A DNA stretch of 38,695 nt, taken from contig JACRDD010000006.1 of the NCBI GenBank assembly GCA_016218685.1, positions 1 through 38,695 of the forward strand, given 5' to 3'. The notes below the pieces were generated by a model. It had not been told where the DNA came from. It worked only from the letters and a program-made list of their open reading frames with translations, and ran no database searches. The stretch comes from Desulfobacterales bacterium (GTDB lineage Bacteria; Desulfobacterota; Desulfobacteria; Desulfobacterales; Desulfosarcinaceae). Made by a program: the position numbers and the translations under genes. Positions 15,533 through 24,605 of this stretch are shown piece by piece. Position 1 is the first letter of the stretch. Each line of letters begins with the position of its first letter.

Positions 15533-15561
15533 TTGACAAAAACAGGGCCGCTCTTTATGGT
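15533..15561 (+). promoter_or_regulatory. Promoter of the inositol phosphate synthase gene pair
   Basis: TTGACA (15533-15538), a 17-base spacer and TATGGT (15556-15561) form a good sigma-70 promoter, placing transcription start near 15568 and a leader of about 75 bases before ATG 15644. It also argues against the upstream in-frame ATG at 15503 as the translation start. A perfect TATAAT at 15632-15637 lacks a matching -35 box but could add a second start very close to the ATG. Confidence 0.6.
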
Positions 15562-15643
15562 AGCCCATTTTGTGGCCGCGGCGGCGCGCCGGCAACCTAC
15601 GGTGAGTTCCGCAACCGATATAACCCCTATATATAATGATAGA

Positions 15644-16813
15644 ATGCAAACCATCATGGCTTCAGAATCGACCTCCTCGCCTTCTGTGCTGATGTTGATT
15701 GCCGGTGCCAAGGGCGCCATCGGCACCACGGTGGCCCTGTGCTCGGCCCAATTGCGCCAAGACCCCGAGTCCATCCTCTCGGGTTTGACCACGGCCCGGC
15801 GTTTCGCCGACCTGGGCGATCCGGCGCATATCGCGGTGGCCGGCTGGGATAAGCTCCAAACGCCGATGGAGGAGGCCCTTCGCCGGCATGGCGTGTTACC
15901 TGAATCGCTCTGGCGGGAGCATGCGCCGTTCTTATCCCGGATCGAGATCCGTTCGGCGCCACCGGAAGCTGCGCTGCTAAGCGAGCAGGTGGAGGCCATC
16001 CAAGGAGACATGCGGCATTTCCTGGCCCGCTGGCCCTCGGCCCAACCAGTCCTGGTTAATCTCTTGCCGGCTGCCTGGGATATCGCCCAACTGCATCGCC
16101 TGGAGACATTGGACGAGATGCTGAAGGTCTCGGCGCCGTTACCCGATTTGGCCTATGTGCTGGCCGCGGTGCTTTCCGATATCCCCGTGGTGAATTTTAC
16201 GCCCAATACCGTGGAGTTTCCGGTGGTGTGCCGGGAAGCCCGGGGCCGGGGTGTGCCTTTGGCCGGGCGGGATGGCAAGACCGGCCAGACCTACCTGAAG
16301 GTGGTGCTGGCTTCGGCCCTCAAGGCCCGTGCGCTATACGTGGACGGCTGGTACAGCCTGAACATCTTGGGCAACGCCGATGGCCGCAACTTGATGGACC
16401 CGGACCGGGCCTGCGGCAAGCTGGCCAACAAGACCCAACTGCTCGACGAGATCCTGGGCTACAAAGTGGGCGCGGCCTACGGCGAGTGCAGCCACAAGGT
16501 GCACATCGACTACTACCCGCCCAGGGGCGATGCCAAGGAGGCCTGGGACGTCATCGATTTCAAAGGCATCTTCGGGTTGCCCATGAGCCTGCGCCTCAAC
16601 TTGCAGGGCCGGGACAGCATCCTGGCTGCCCCTATGATCATCGATTTGGCGCGCTGGGCCGCGGCGTTGAAGAAAGCCGGCATCGGTGGCCCCATTCCCG
16701 AGCTGGGGTTTTACTTCAAGAAAGCGGTGGGCGACCATGCGCCCCTGACTTTCCAGGAACAGTTGGCCGCCCTCGACTGTTTGGAACAAAAGATCCGCGG
16801 GGAAAGGAAGTAA
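15644..16813 (+). CDS. Inositol-3-phosphate synthase family protein
   Basis: About 389 residues from ATG 15644 (ATG 15656 is also possible; neither has a clear ribosome binding site). The N-terminal Rossmann motif is IAGAKGAIGTT, and the conserved core of myo-inositol-1-phosphate synthases follows: KTGQTYLKVVLASALK, then SLNILGNADGRNLMDP, then KVHIDYYPPRGDAKEAWD and the DSILAAPMIIDL helix. It should use NAD to turn glucose 6-phosphate into inositol 3-phosphate, with the lysine-rich central segment holding the substrate. In bacteria the product feeds inositol phospholipids, compatible solutes or cyclitol natural products. The next gene, one base downstream, encodes a sugar isomerase, so the two are probably a unit. 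Confidence 0.88.
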   Translation: MQTIMASESTSSPSVLMLIAGAKGAIGTTVALCSAQLRQDPESILSGLTTARRFADLGDPAHIAVAGWDKLQTPMEEALRRHGVLPESLWREHAPFLSRIEIRSAPPEAALLSEQVEAIQGDMRHFLARWPSAQPVLVNLLPAAWDIAQLHRLETLDEMLKVSAPLPDLAYVLAAVLSDIPVVNFTPNTVEFPVVCREARGRGVPLAGRDGKTGQTYLKVVLASALKARALYVDGWYSLNILGNADGRNLMDPDRACGKLANKTQLLDEILGYKVGAAYGECSHKVHIDYYPPRGDAKEAWDVIDFKGIFGLPMSLRLNLQGRDSILAAPMIIDLARWAAALKKAGIGGPIPELGFYFKKAVGDHAPLTFQEQLAALDCLEQKIRGERK

Positions 16814-16814
16814 A

Positions 16815-17660
16815 ATGATTTTCGGTTACAGCACCAACGCCTTCACCAAATTTCCGTTGCTGGATTCCTTCGATAAAATCGGCGCCCTGGGCTTCAAAGG
16901 CGTGGAGATCATGTGCGATCAGCCCCATCTCTACCCGCCCGAGTACGGCCCCGAGCACCTGGCCGAAGTCAAGGCGCGCCTTTCCGCCAACCAGCTCAAG
17001 CCCACCAATCTCAACAGCTTCACGCTCTTCGCCGTGGGCGACACCTATCTGCCCTCGTGGATCGAACCGGAAGCGGACCGCCGCCGCATCCGGGTGGAGC
17101 ATACCCTGGCATGCCTAGAAATTGCCGCGACCATCGGTTGCGCCAACATCTCCGTGCCGCCCGGCGGACCGCTGGAAAAAGGCATGAGCCGCAAGGAGGC
17201 CCTGGCCTTCTTTCACAAAGGGCTGGACCAGGTGATTCCCAAGGCCGAGGCCCTGGGCGTTCAACTGCTCATCGAACCCGAGCCCCGGCTGCTCATGGAG
17301 CGCACCGCCGAAATCAAACCCTTCGTGAGCGAGATCCGCTGCGACGCCGTGGGCATCAACTTCGACATCGGCCACTTCTACTGCGCCGGCGAGGACCCGG
17401 CTGCGGCCATGGAAGAACTATTTCCCTGGATCGGCCACATGCACATCGAAGATATCGCCGCCGACCGCTCCCACAACCACCTCATCGCCGGCCTGGGCGC
17501 CATCGACTACAAGTCGGTCTTTGCCGCCATGCGCCGCCTGGGGTACCGGCGCGACATCAGCCTGGAACTCTACCCGTATGTCGATCGGCCCGAAGAGGCC
17601 GGGCGCCGGAGTCTGGAGCACCTGTTGCCGCTGATGCGCGAGGCCGGACTGCCGGCGTAA
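16815..17660 (+). CDS. Sugar phosphate isomerase/epimerase, TIM-barrel (AP-endonuclease-2 fold)
   Basis: A 281-residue TIM-barrel protein of the xylose-isomerase-like/IolE/endonuclease IV group. The N-terminal pattern GYSTNAF...ALGFKGVEIMCD and later strands LLIEPEP, GINFDIGHFY, IGHMHIEDI and DISLELYPY supply the glutamate, aspartate and histidines that bind a divalent metal in the family. It begins one base after the inositol phosphate synthase stop, with GGAAAGGAAG as ribosome binding site inside the previous gene. Related barrels act on inositol, inosose or ketoses, so a role downstream of inositol phosphate is reasonable. Which substrate it uses cannot be read from the sequence. Confidence 0.85.
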   Translation: MIFGYSTNAFTKFPLLDSFDKIGALGFKGVEIMCDQPHLYPPEYGPEHLAEVKARLSANQLKPTNLNSFTLFAVGDTYLPSWIEPEADRRRIRVEHTLACLEIAATIGCANISVPPGGPLEKGMSRKEALAFFHKGLDQVIPKAEALGVQLLIEPEPRLLMERTAEIKPFVSEIRCDAVGINFDIGHFYCAGEDPAAAMEELFPWIGHMHIEDIAADRSHNHLIAGLGAIDYKSVFAAMRRLGYRRDISLELYPYVDRPEEAGRRSLEHLLPLMREAGLPA

Positions 17661-17730
17661 CATGCCGACCCGGCCCACCGCACGGCGGAGGCAAACTTTT
17701 GTGGAAGTGAATCCGCTTCAGTGAATTAAT

Positions 17731-17748
17731 GATTGGCAATTGACAATC
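17731..17748. promoter_or_regulatory. FNR/CRP-like palindrome upstream of the respiratory operon
   Basis: GATTGGCAATTGACAATC is symmetric at 16 of 18 positions. Its core, TTGGC-AATT-GACAA, has the 5-4-5 geometry of FNR/CRP-family sites (consensus TTGAT-N4-ATCAA). It contains a TTGACA (17740-17745) that could serve as a -35 box, but the -10 match downstream is poor. It lies about 190 bases before actB. Control by an oxygen- or redox-sensing regulator would make sense for a terminal oxidase operon, but is not proven. Confidence 0.45.
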
Positions 17749-17936
17749 CCGCGCGCCATCTGTTAGCTATTTTCAAGTTACCGATTACGTTGCTTCTCCA
17801 CTTTGCTGAGCAATCACGGCGCGTGCCGTTTTGACCTCCTGATGGCCGCCTCCTTTCCTTGGGGAGGATTCGAGGGCCGAGCGCGCGTTAACGGAACCGT
17901 CCGCATCTAGCGGCGCACAATCGATAGGCTCGGTGC

Positions 17937-20885
17937 ATGGATCGCAGAACCTTCCTGAAAACCACCGGAATAGGGAGCGTGGCTTTTGCTGCCGGCTGCA
18001 ACGCCCATCCTGAAAAACATCTGTATACCCTGGTGCGGGCGCCCGAAGATATGGTGACCGGCGAAGCCACCTGGTATGCCACCACCTGCCGGGAGTGCCC
18101 GGCCGGCTGCGGCGTGCTGGCCAAGAACCGCGAAGGCCGGGTGGTCAAGCTGGAGGGCAATCCGCTGCATCCGGTCAACCAGGGCAAACTGTGCGCCCGG
18201 GGCCAGGCCGCCTTGCAGGGGCTGTATCATCCCGATCGCCTTACCCAACCCCGGCTCAAGGTGGACGGCCGCTGGGAAGAGATCTCCTTTAACCAGGCCG
18301 CTGACCTGATCCGCGGGCGGGCGGCCCAGGCTGCCGCCAAGGGCGACGGGCGCGTGGCCCTGCTCAGCGAGGTGGTGGGCGACAATCTGCTGGCCCTGTT
18401 CGGTGAGACGCTCTCCGCCTGGCGCGGCCAGGTGCCGGTGATCTTCGAACCCCTGGCCTATGAAGGCTTGAAGGCGGCCTATGCCCAGGCTTTCGGCCAG
18501 GCCATGCTGCCCGGCCATCGCCTGGAGCAGGCCGATTTTATCCTCAGCTTTGGCGCCGATTTTTTGGAGACCTGGCTTTCACCCGTGGAGTACAGCCGCA
18601 AGTTCAAGGCCATGCATGCCCTGGCGGACGGCCGCAAGGGATTCTTCGCCCATGTGGGGCCATATCAATCGCTCACGGCGGCCAATGCCGATCAGTGGCT
18701 GATGTGCCGGCCCGGCGGCGAAGCCGCGCTGGCCCTGGGCTTGATGCAGGTGCTGCTCGGCAAAGGCCCGGGCAAGGAGTTGCCGGTACCGTTCCGGGCC
18801 GCCCTCAACGAGTTGACCGATAGCTACCGTCCCGCGGAAGTGGCCCGCCGGTCGGGAGTGGCCGAGGCCGATTTTCAAAAACTGTTGCACCGCCTGCGCG
18901 CGTCCAAGCGCCCGTTGGTGCTTCCCACGGCGGCCGCGGGGCAGGGCGCTGCTTCGGCCGCCGCCGATTTGGCCAGCGTGCTGCTCAACGCCCTGCTCGA
19001 TCCGACCCTGGCGCGCCTCGATTTCGATCAACGCCACCGCGTGGAGACGGCCGGCTCCCGGTCGGAGATCCACGCCTTCTGGCAGGCCCTGGCCCAGGGG
19101 CCGGCGGAGCTGTTGCTGCTCAACCAGGTCAATCCGCTCTACAGTTTGCCGGCCGACGACGCCGTCGCCACGGCCATGGCCCGCAAGGAGCTCTTCAAGG
19201 TGGTCTTCGCGCGCAGCCTGGACGAAACCGCGGCCGCCGCCGATTTGATCGTTCCGGTGGGCCATTCCCTGGAGACCTGGGATGCCTACGAGAGCAAACG
19301 CAACCTGGTGTCCACCCTGCAACCGGTCCTGGGCAAGATCAACGCGGCCCCGGGCATCGGCGATTTTTTCCTATCCCTGGGGGGTGCCCGGGAAGGGCGC
19401 ACGCTGGCTGATTACCGGGCCTATCTCAGTCGGCGCCTGGCGGACCAATACGATCTGCGCACGGAAAGCGACTGGCTGCGAATGATTCAGAACGGCGGCC
19501 GTTTCAGCGCCGGCCAAGCAGACCGGATGACAGCGTCTCGCTTCGACCACGCGCCGGTCAAGGCCCTGGCCGATCTGGTGGAGCGGGCGCAAAGCGCCGA
19601 CGCACGCAAAAACTTGCTCCAGGTGAACAGCTCCCTGCGCTTCTACGACGGCCGCAATGCGGACCACCCCTGGCTGGCCGAACTGCCCGACAGCATCACC
19701 CAGGTGGCCTGGCAGACCGTGGCCATGGTGCACTCGGCCACGATGACCGCCAACGGTTGGAGCGACGGCCAGCGGCTGCAGGTGGCCACAGCCCACGGCC
19801 AGGTGGAACTGCCGGCCTACGGTTACGCGGGCATGCACCCCAGCCTGGTAATGATCGCCATGGGCCAGGGCCACACCCACATGGGGCGCTACGCCCAAAA
19901 CCTGGGCATCAATCCCCTGATCCTGCTGGGCGCGGCCACCGATGCCGGGGGCGCACTGCCCGATTATAGCGCCGAGATCACGCGCCTCGCCTCCGACGGC
20001 GGCCGCATGGCCCTGGCCAGCGTGTCGGGCAGCCGCGACCAATACAAACGCCGCATCGCCCTGGCGGCCAGGCTGGGAGAACCGGTGGCGGTCGCTTCCG
20101 GCGAGGGGCTGACCCTCAATGACTTTCCGCTCACCCTGCCGCTGCCCGAGGGGTATGCGCCCCACCGCGACATTTACCCGGCCCACGAACACGAGCAGTA
20201 CCGCTGGGGCATGGCCGTGGACCTGGATCGCTGCATCGGCTGCGAAGCGTGCGTGGCCGGCTGTTATGCCGAGAACAATGTGGGGGTCGTGGGGCAAACG
20301 CAGATCGTCAAGGGCCGCGAGATGGCCTGGATTCGTATCGAGCGCTATGAGGACCCGGAAAATCCCTCCCGGCTGATCTTCCTGCCCATGCTCTGCCAGC
20401 ACTGCGACAATGCGCCCTGCGAGTCGGTCTGCCCGGTCTACGCGCCCCACCACTCCAAGGAAGGGCTCAACAACCAGGTCTACAACCGCTGCATCGGCAC
20501 GCGCTTCTGCGCCCAGAACTGCCCTTACAAGGTGCGGCGCTTCAACTGGTTCGAGTGGCAGTGGCCCGCGCCGTTGAACCAGCAGCTCAATCCGGACGTG
20601 ACCGTGCGCACCAAGGGCGTGATGGAAAAATGCTCTTTTTGCATCCAGCGCATCAAGGCGGCCCACAACCAGGCCAAGAACGAGCAGCGCGCCATCCGCG
20701 ACGGCGAGGTGACCCCGGCCTGCGCGCAAACCTGTCCCACCGATGCCCTGCTCTTCGGCAACCTGATGGACCCGAACAGCGCGCTGCGCAAGAAGATCGA
20801 CGATCCGCGGGCCTACCAGATTCTGGGATATCTCAATACGAAGCCGGCGGTGATTTATCTGAAGAAGGTGGTGCAGTCGATTTAG
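17937..20885 (+). CDS. actB: Alternative complex III iron-sulfur subunit ActB (molybdopterin-oxidoreductase-like fusion)
   Basis: A 982-residue fusion. It starts with a Tat signal (MDRRTFLK) ending in AAGC at C21, so it should be exported folded and lipid-anchored. Residues 51-86 hold C51, C54, C58 and C86, the N-terminal Fe-S motif of molybdopterin oxidoreductases, followed by a long domain of that fold. The last 230 residues are a four-cluster ferredoxin domain with CIGCEACVAGC, CQHCDNAPCESVC, CIGTRFCAQNC and CSFCIQ...CAQTCP. The B1-B2 fusion is the mark of ActB in alternative complex III, where the large domain lacks a molybdenum cofactor and the clusters take electrons from quinol at ActC. 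It heads a 10.3-kb operon that also encodes a cbb3-type oxidase. The ribosome binding site is weak. Confidence 0.9.
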   Translation: MDRRTFLKTTGIGSVAFAAGCNAHPEKHLYTLVRAPEDMVTGEATWYATTCRECPAGCGVLAKNREGRVVKLEGNPLHPVNQGKLCARGQAALQGLYHPDRLTQPRLKVDGRWEEISFNQAADLIRGRAAQAAAKGDGRVALLSEVVGDNLLALFGETLSAWRGQVPVIFEPLAYEGLKAAYAQAFGQAMLPGHRLEQADFILSFGADFLETWLSPVEYSRKFKAMHALADGRKGFFAHVGPYQSLTAANADQWLMCRPGGEAALALGLMQVLLGKGPGKELPVPFRAALNELTDSYRPAEVARRSGVAEADFQKLLHRLRASKRPLVLPTAAAGQGAASAAADLASVLLNALLDPTLARLDFDQRHRVETAGSRSEIHAFWQALAQGPAELLLLNQVNPLYSLPADDAVATAMARKELFKVVFARSLDETAAAADLIVPVGHSLETWDAYESKRNLVSTLQPVLGKINAAPGIGDFFLSLGGAREGRTLADYRAYLSRRLADQYDLRTESDWLRMIQNGGRFSAGQADRMTASRFDHAPVKALADLVERAQSADARKNLLQVNSSLRFYDGRNADHPWLAELPDSITQVAWQTVAMVHSATMTANGWSDGQRLQVATAHGQVELPAYGYAGMHPSLVMIAMGQGHTHMGRYAQNLGINPLILLGAATDAGGALPDYSAEITRLASDGGRMALASVSGSRDQYKRRIALAARLGEPVAVASGEGLTLNDFPLTLPLPEGYAPHRDIYPAHEHEQYRWGMAVDLDRCIGCEACVAGCYAENNVGVVGQTQIVKGREMAWIRIERYEDPENPSRLIFLPMLCQHCDNAPCESVCPVYAPHHSKEGLNNQVYNRCIGTRFCAQNCPYKVRRFNWFEWQWPAPLNQQLNPDVTVRTKGVMEKCSFCIQRIKAAHNQAKNEQRAIRDGEVTPACAQTCPTDALLFGNLMDPNSALRKKIDDPRAYQILGYLNTKPAVIYLKKVVQSI

Positions 20886-20904
20886 GGGGAGGGAAGCAGA
20901 ACGC

Positions 20905-22227
20905 ATGACCGAAACGGCGCTTACCTATCAAACCGTGGACGATACCGTCCTCGCCACATTGCGTCCGCCGGAAAAATCCTACTGGATCGCGGTGGCCCTG
21001 CTGTTCGCCGGTATCCTCATGGGCGCCGGCTGTTGGCTCTACCAGATCCTCACCGGCATCGGCGTGGGCGGGCAGAACAACCCGGTGCACTGGGGCACCT
21101 ACCTGATCAACTTCGTCTTCTGGGTCGGTATCGCCCACTCTGGGACCCTGATCTCAGCCATCCTGCACCTGTTCCGGGCCGGCTGGCGCAACCCCATCGC
21201 CCGGGCCGCCGAGACCATGACCGTTTTCGCCGTCTGCACGGCCGGCCTCTATCCCTTCGTCCACCTGGGCCGGGTGTGGATGGTGTACTACATGCTGCCG
21301 ATCCCCAGCCAGCGCACCCTGTGGCCCAACTTTACTTCACCGTTGATGTTCGACGTGGTGGCCATCAGCACCTATCTCACGGTCAGCTCGCTTTTCTGGT
21401 ATACCGGCATGCTGCCCGATCTGGCCATCATCCGCGACCGGGCCAAAGGCACGCGGCGCAAGATCTTCGCCATTCTCTCCCTGGGCTGGACCGGCGAATT
21501 CGAGCAGTGGCGCCACTACACCCGCGGCTATCTCTTCTTCGCGGCCCTGGCCACGCCCCTGGTCATTTCGGTGCACAGCGTGGTCTCGTGGGATTTCGCC
21601 CTGGGCGTGGTGCCCGGCTGGCACACCACGATCTTCGCCCCCTATTTCGTGGCCGGCGCCATCCACTCGGGCCTGGCCATGGTGATCACCCTGATGATTC
21701 CCCTGCGCAAGATCTTCCACTACGAGCAGATCATCACCATCGGCGTGCTGGAGATGGTGGCCAAGACCATCGTCTTCACCGGACTGATCGTGGGGTTCGC
21801 CTACGGCACCGAAGTCTTCATTGCCTGGTACAGCCACAACATCGTGGAGATGGAGACCTTCCGCTGGCGGGCCTTCGGCGATTACGCCCTGGAGTACTGG
21901 ATCATGGTGGTGTGCAACACGGTGATCCCGCTGCTCTTCCTGTTCAAGGGCGTGCGCACCCATCTCAAATGGCTCTTCGTGATCTCCATCTTCGTCAACA
22001 TCGGCATGTGGTACGAGCGTTTCGTGATCATCATCGGTTCGGTGGCCCACGACTTCATCCCCCACACCTGGGGCTTGTACCGGCCCAGCCTCGTGGAGTT
22101 CGGCATCATGATCGGCAGCTTCTGCCTCTTTTTCTTCCTCTTCGTGCTCTTCGTTAAACATCTGCCATCGGTCTCCATGACCGAAATCAAGGAAGCCTTG
22201 CCGACCGGAGGTGGTCATGGCAACTGA
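20905..22227 (+). CDS. actC: Alternative complex III quinol-binding membrane subunit ActC (NrfD-like)
   Basis: A 440-residue polytopic protein of the NrfD/PsrC superfamily with about ten membrane helices. Characteristic segments are NPVHWGTYLINFVFWVGIAHSG near residue 60 and DFALGVVPGWHTTIFAPYFV near residue 230, which line the quinone pocket in alternative complex III structures. It would oxidise menaquinol or ubiquinol and pass electrons to the Fe-S domain of ActB. The start has a GGGGGAGGGAAG ribosome binding site 19 bases after actB. The end overlaps actD by 11 bases. Confidence 0.92.
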   Translation: MTETALTYQTVDDTVLATLRPPEKSYWIAVALLFAGILMGAGCWLYQILTGIGVGGQNNPVHWGTYLINFVFWVGIAHSGTLISAILHLFRAGWRNPIARAAETMTVFAVCTAGLYPFVHLGRVWMVYYMLPIPSQRTLWPNFTSPLMFDVVAISTYLTVSSLFWYTGMLPDLAIIRDRAKGTRRKIFAILSLGWTGEFEQWRHYTRGYLFFAALATPLVISVHSVVSWDFALGVVPGWHTTIFAPYFVAGAIHSGLAMVITLMIPLRKIFHYEQIITIGVLEMVAKTIVFTGLIVGFAYGTEVFIAWYSHNIVEMETFRWRAFGDYALEYWIMVVCNTVIPLLFLFKGVRTHLKWLFVISIFVNIGMWYERFVIIIGSVAHDFIPHTWGLYRPSLVEFGIMIGSFCLFFFLFVLFVKHLPSVSMTEIKEALPTGGGHGN

Positions 22228-22738
22228 ACGCACGCGCGTCATGGGGCTCTTTGACACCGAAGGCCAGACCGCCTCGGCCATCCGGGGGCTGCGCAACGAC
22301 GGCTATACCCTGGAGCGGGTGCACGGTCCCATTCCCAGCCACGTCGTCGCCGACGCCCTGGCGCTGCCCAAGAGCAGGGTGGGGTGGTTCACCCTGGCCG
22401 GCGGCATCACCGGCTTTTTCTGCGGTTTTCTACTGGCGGCGTTCACGGCCACCCGCTGGCACCTGATCGTCGGCGGCAAGCCCATTGTGGCCCTGGTGCC
22501 CTTTGTGATCGTGGGCTTCGAGTTCACCATTCTCTTCGCGGTGTTCGGCAACGTGCTGGGATTGATCTCCCAGGCACGCCTGCCGCGCTTCGGGCCGGTG
22601 ACGCCCTACGATCCGCGTCTGACCGGGCACAAGTTCGGCGTGCTGGCCAGTTGCGAGACCGCCCGCAAAAACGATCTATTCCGCTTCCTGGAAGCCAAGG
22701 GCGCGGAAATCAAAGCGGATGAAGGGGGGCAGCCATGA
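22217..22738 (+). CDS. actD: Alternative complex III subunit ActD (DUF3341)
   Basis: A 173-residue DUF3341 protein. The N-terminal part (VMGLFDTEGQTASAIRGLRNDGYT) is the soluble domain that begins ActD, followed by two membrane helices (about residues 58-80 and 92-118) and a cytoplasmic tail. ActD is a structural subunit linking ActC and ActF. The ATG at 22217, inside the end of actC, is preferred over the GTG at 22211 because a GGAGGTGG ribosome binding site precedes it. The stop overlaps the actF start by four bases. Confidence 0.9.
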   Translation: MATERTRVMGLFDTEGQTASAIRGLRNDGYTLERVHGPIPSHVVADALALPKSRVGWFTLAGGITGFFCGFLLAAFTATRWHLIVGGKPIVALVPFVIVGFEFTILFAVFGNVLGLISQARLPRFGPVTPYDPRLTGHKFGVLASCETARKNDLFRFLEAKGAEIKADEGGQP

Positions 22739-23952
22739 GCGCGACCCACAGCCCAGCCGCTCCGGCCAAAGTCTCCACCGCCATGCTCGTTTGCGCGCTC
22801 TTCATCACCGCCGGCGCGGCAACCTTTTTTGTGCAGGTCGTGGCCGGCAATGTCGCCCGCGCCTGGCAGGCTTATCTGATCAGCTTTCTGCTCTTTTCGG
22901 CCATGGCCCACGGGGCCCTGCTTTTCTCCACCCTCATGCATGCCGTGCGGGCCCGCTGGAGCGGTCCTTTGACCGATCTGGCCGAAGCCTTCAGCGCCTT
23001 TTTTCCGGTGTCGCTGCTGCTTTTTCTGGGGTTGTACCTGGGCCGGGCATATCTCTTTCCCTGGATCGGCCATGACCTGCACGGCAAGGAGGTCTGGCTC
23101 AACCTGCCGTTTCTTTTCACCCGGGATATCGCCGGCCTGTTGCTGCTGTACGGGCTGGGGCTGGCCTATCTCTACCACGCCCTGTGGTTCAAGCTCAGCG
23201 TCCGGGGTCCGGAAGGCCCGCTGGGGCGCTGGCTCTGGGGGCGCTGGCAGCGCCGGCCACCGGATGCGGCGCGGTACGCCCGCCGCCGAACCGTCTTCAG
23301 CCTGCTCTACATGCTGGCCTTTGCCGTGGTGCTGTCCCTGCTGGGCTACGACCTGGTGATGGCCATGGACCCCCACTGGTATTCGACCCTTTTCGGGGCG
23401 TACTCCTTTGTCAAGGCGATCTACGTGGGGTTCGGCGGGCTCATCATTCTGGCGGCCCTGCTCCAACTGAGCCGGCGCCCGGGATATGCCCTGGCCGCCG
23501 CCCAATTCCATGACATCGGCAAGCTGTTCTTCGCCTTCGGCCTGGTGTGGGCCGATTTCTTCTACGCCCAGTTCGTGGTGATCTGGTACGGCAACATTTC
23601 CGAAGAGACTGCCTATGTCATCGAACGCACCATGACCGTGCCCTGGAACGGCCTGGCCTGGACGGTGTTCATCGTCTGCTTCCTGGCCCCCTTCCTGATC
23701 CTGCTCAACAAGAAGATCAAAACCGTGCCGGCCGCGATGGCGATCATCTGCGGCGCGGTCGTCGTCGGCATGTGGCTGGAGCACTTTCTGCTGCTGGCGC
23801 CGGTTTATCATCACGAACCCAAGAGCCTGCCGTTGAGCTGGATCGACGGCCTGATCGCCCTGGGCTTTCTGGGATTGCTGATGGCCGCCATATCGGTTTA
23901 CCTGAAACAGTTTCCCGAGGTGCTGCGCACCCGTCTGGAGGAGCGCCACTGA
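22735..23952 (+). CDS. actF: Alternative complex III membrane subunit ActF (NrfD-like)
   Basis: A 405-residue polytopic protein with about ten helices, the second NrfD-like subunit and a paralogue of ActC in fold. Recognisable segments include FLLFSAMAHGALLFSTLMHAVRARW, the DPHWYSTLFGAY turn (residues around 215) and FAFGLVWADFFYAQFVVIWYGNISEE, all typical of the ActF/quinol:cytochrome c oxidoreductase subunit 2 family. In solved complexes it is built like ActC but does not hold the main quinol site, and may translocate protons. Both ends overlap neighbours by ATGA-type junctions. Confidence 0.9.
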   Translation: MSATHSPAAPAKVSTAMLVCALFITAGAATFFVQVVAGNVARAWQAYLISFLLFSAMAHGALLFSTLMHAVRARWSGPLTDLAEAFSAFFPVSLLLFLGLYLGRAYLFPWIGHDLHGKEVWLNLPFLFTRDIAGLLLLYGLGLAYLYHALWFKLSVRGPEGPLGRWLWGRWQRRPPDAARYARRRTVFSLLYMLAFAVVLSLLGYDLVMAMDPHWYSTLFGAYSFVKAIYVGFGGLIILAALLQLSRRPGYALAAAQFHDIGKLFFAFGLVWADFFYAQFVVIWYGNISEETAYVIERTMTVPWNGLAWTVFIVCFLAPFLILLNKKIKTVPAAMAIICGAVVVGMWLEHFLLLAPVYHHEPKSLPLSWIDGLIALGFLGLLMAAISVYLKQFPEVLRTRLEERH

Positions 23953-24581
23953 TGGAGATCCTCATTACCACCTTGAGTGTGCTCGGATTGCTGGCGACCG
24001 CGATTTTAATCGGCACCCGGGGCCGCCCCCAGCGGCTTTTCAGTCAGGGGGCCGAGAGTTTGGGACGCATCTGGGATAACCGCGGCCCGCTCTTCTGGGT
24101 GATGGCCTGCGTACTGCTCGCGCTTGGCTTTCTCTTCTACTTTTATGCGTCGCCGGCCACGCGGATAGGGGCGGCCCAGCCGATCCCGTTCAGCCACCAG
24201 TTGCACGCCGGCGTCAAAGCCATCGACTGCCGCTTCTGCCACTCCTATGTGGCCCGCTCCATTCATCCGGGGCTGCCGCCGGTGGAAAAGTGCCTTTACT
24301 GCCACAAGTATATTATCGCCAATCATCCCGAGATCCTCAAAGAGCACAACTACTTCAATACCGATACGCCCACGCCGTGGGTCAAGGTGTTCTACGTGCC
24401 CGAGCACGTGATGTTCAATCACCAGCGGCACATCCGCAAAGAGATCGCCTGCGAATCCTGCCACGGTGAGGTCAAGCAGACGGAGCGCCTCAAAGGCAAG
24501 CGGTTCAAGATGGGCTTTTGCATCCAGTGCCATCGAGAGAAAAAAGCCAATCTGGATTGCTGGCTGGCGTGTCATAATTAA
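23952..24581 (+). CDS. actA: Pentahaem cytochrome c, ActA-like, with an odd last haem motif
   Basis: A 209-residue membrane-anchored cytochrome with hydrophobic segments at residues 3-20 and 46-66, then a periplasmic domain with haem motifs CRFCH (93-97), CLYCH (114-118), CESCH (167-171) and CIQCH (190-194), and at the C-terminus CWLACH (203-208), which is CX3CH instead of CXXCH. ActA subunits of alternative complex III carry five haems, so the fifth site is expected there. Whether it binds haem with one extra residue is uncertain. In most described operons actA comes before actB; here it follows actF. The start at 23952 overlaps the actF stop. It would carry electrons from ActB towards the oxidase. 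Confidence 0.87.
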   Translation: MEILITTLSVLGLLATAILIGTRGRPQRLFSQGAESLGRIWDNRGPLFWVMACVLLALGFLFYFYASPATRIGAAQPIPFSHQLHAGVKAIDCRFCHSYVARSIHPGLPPVEKCLYCHKYIIANHPEILKEHNYFNTDTPTPWVKVFYVPEHVMFNHQRHIRKEIACESCHGEVKQTERLKGKRFKMGFCIQCHREKKANLDCWLACHN

Positions 24582-24605
24582 TGATGGTGTTAGGAGATTG
24601 GATTC

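Noticed and set aside
15503..15643. Upstream start for the inositol phosphate synthase
   Set aside because: The extension has no family similarity and spans the TTGACA/TATGGT promoter, so translation from there is unlikely.
23547..24581. A 344-residue reading for the pentahaem cytochrome starting inside actF
   Set aside because: The first 135 residues are an arginine-rich shadow of actF. The ATG at 23952, which overlaps the actF stop, begins a proper membrane anchor.
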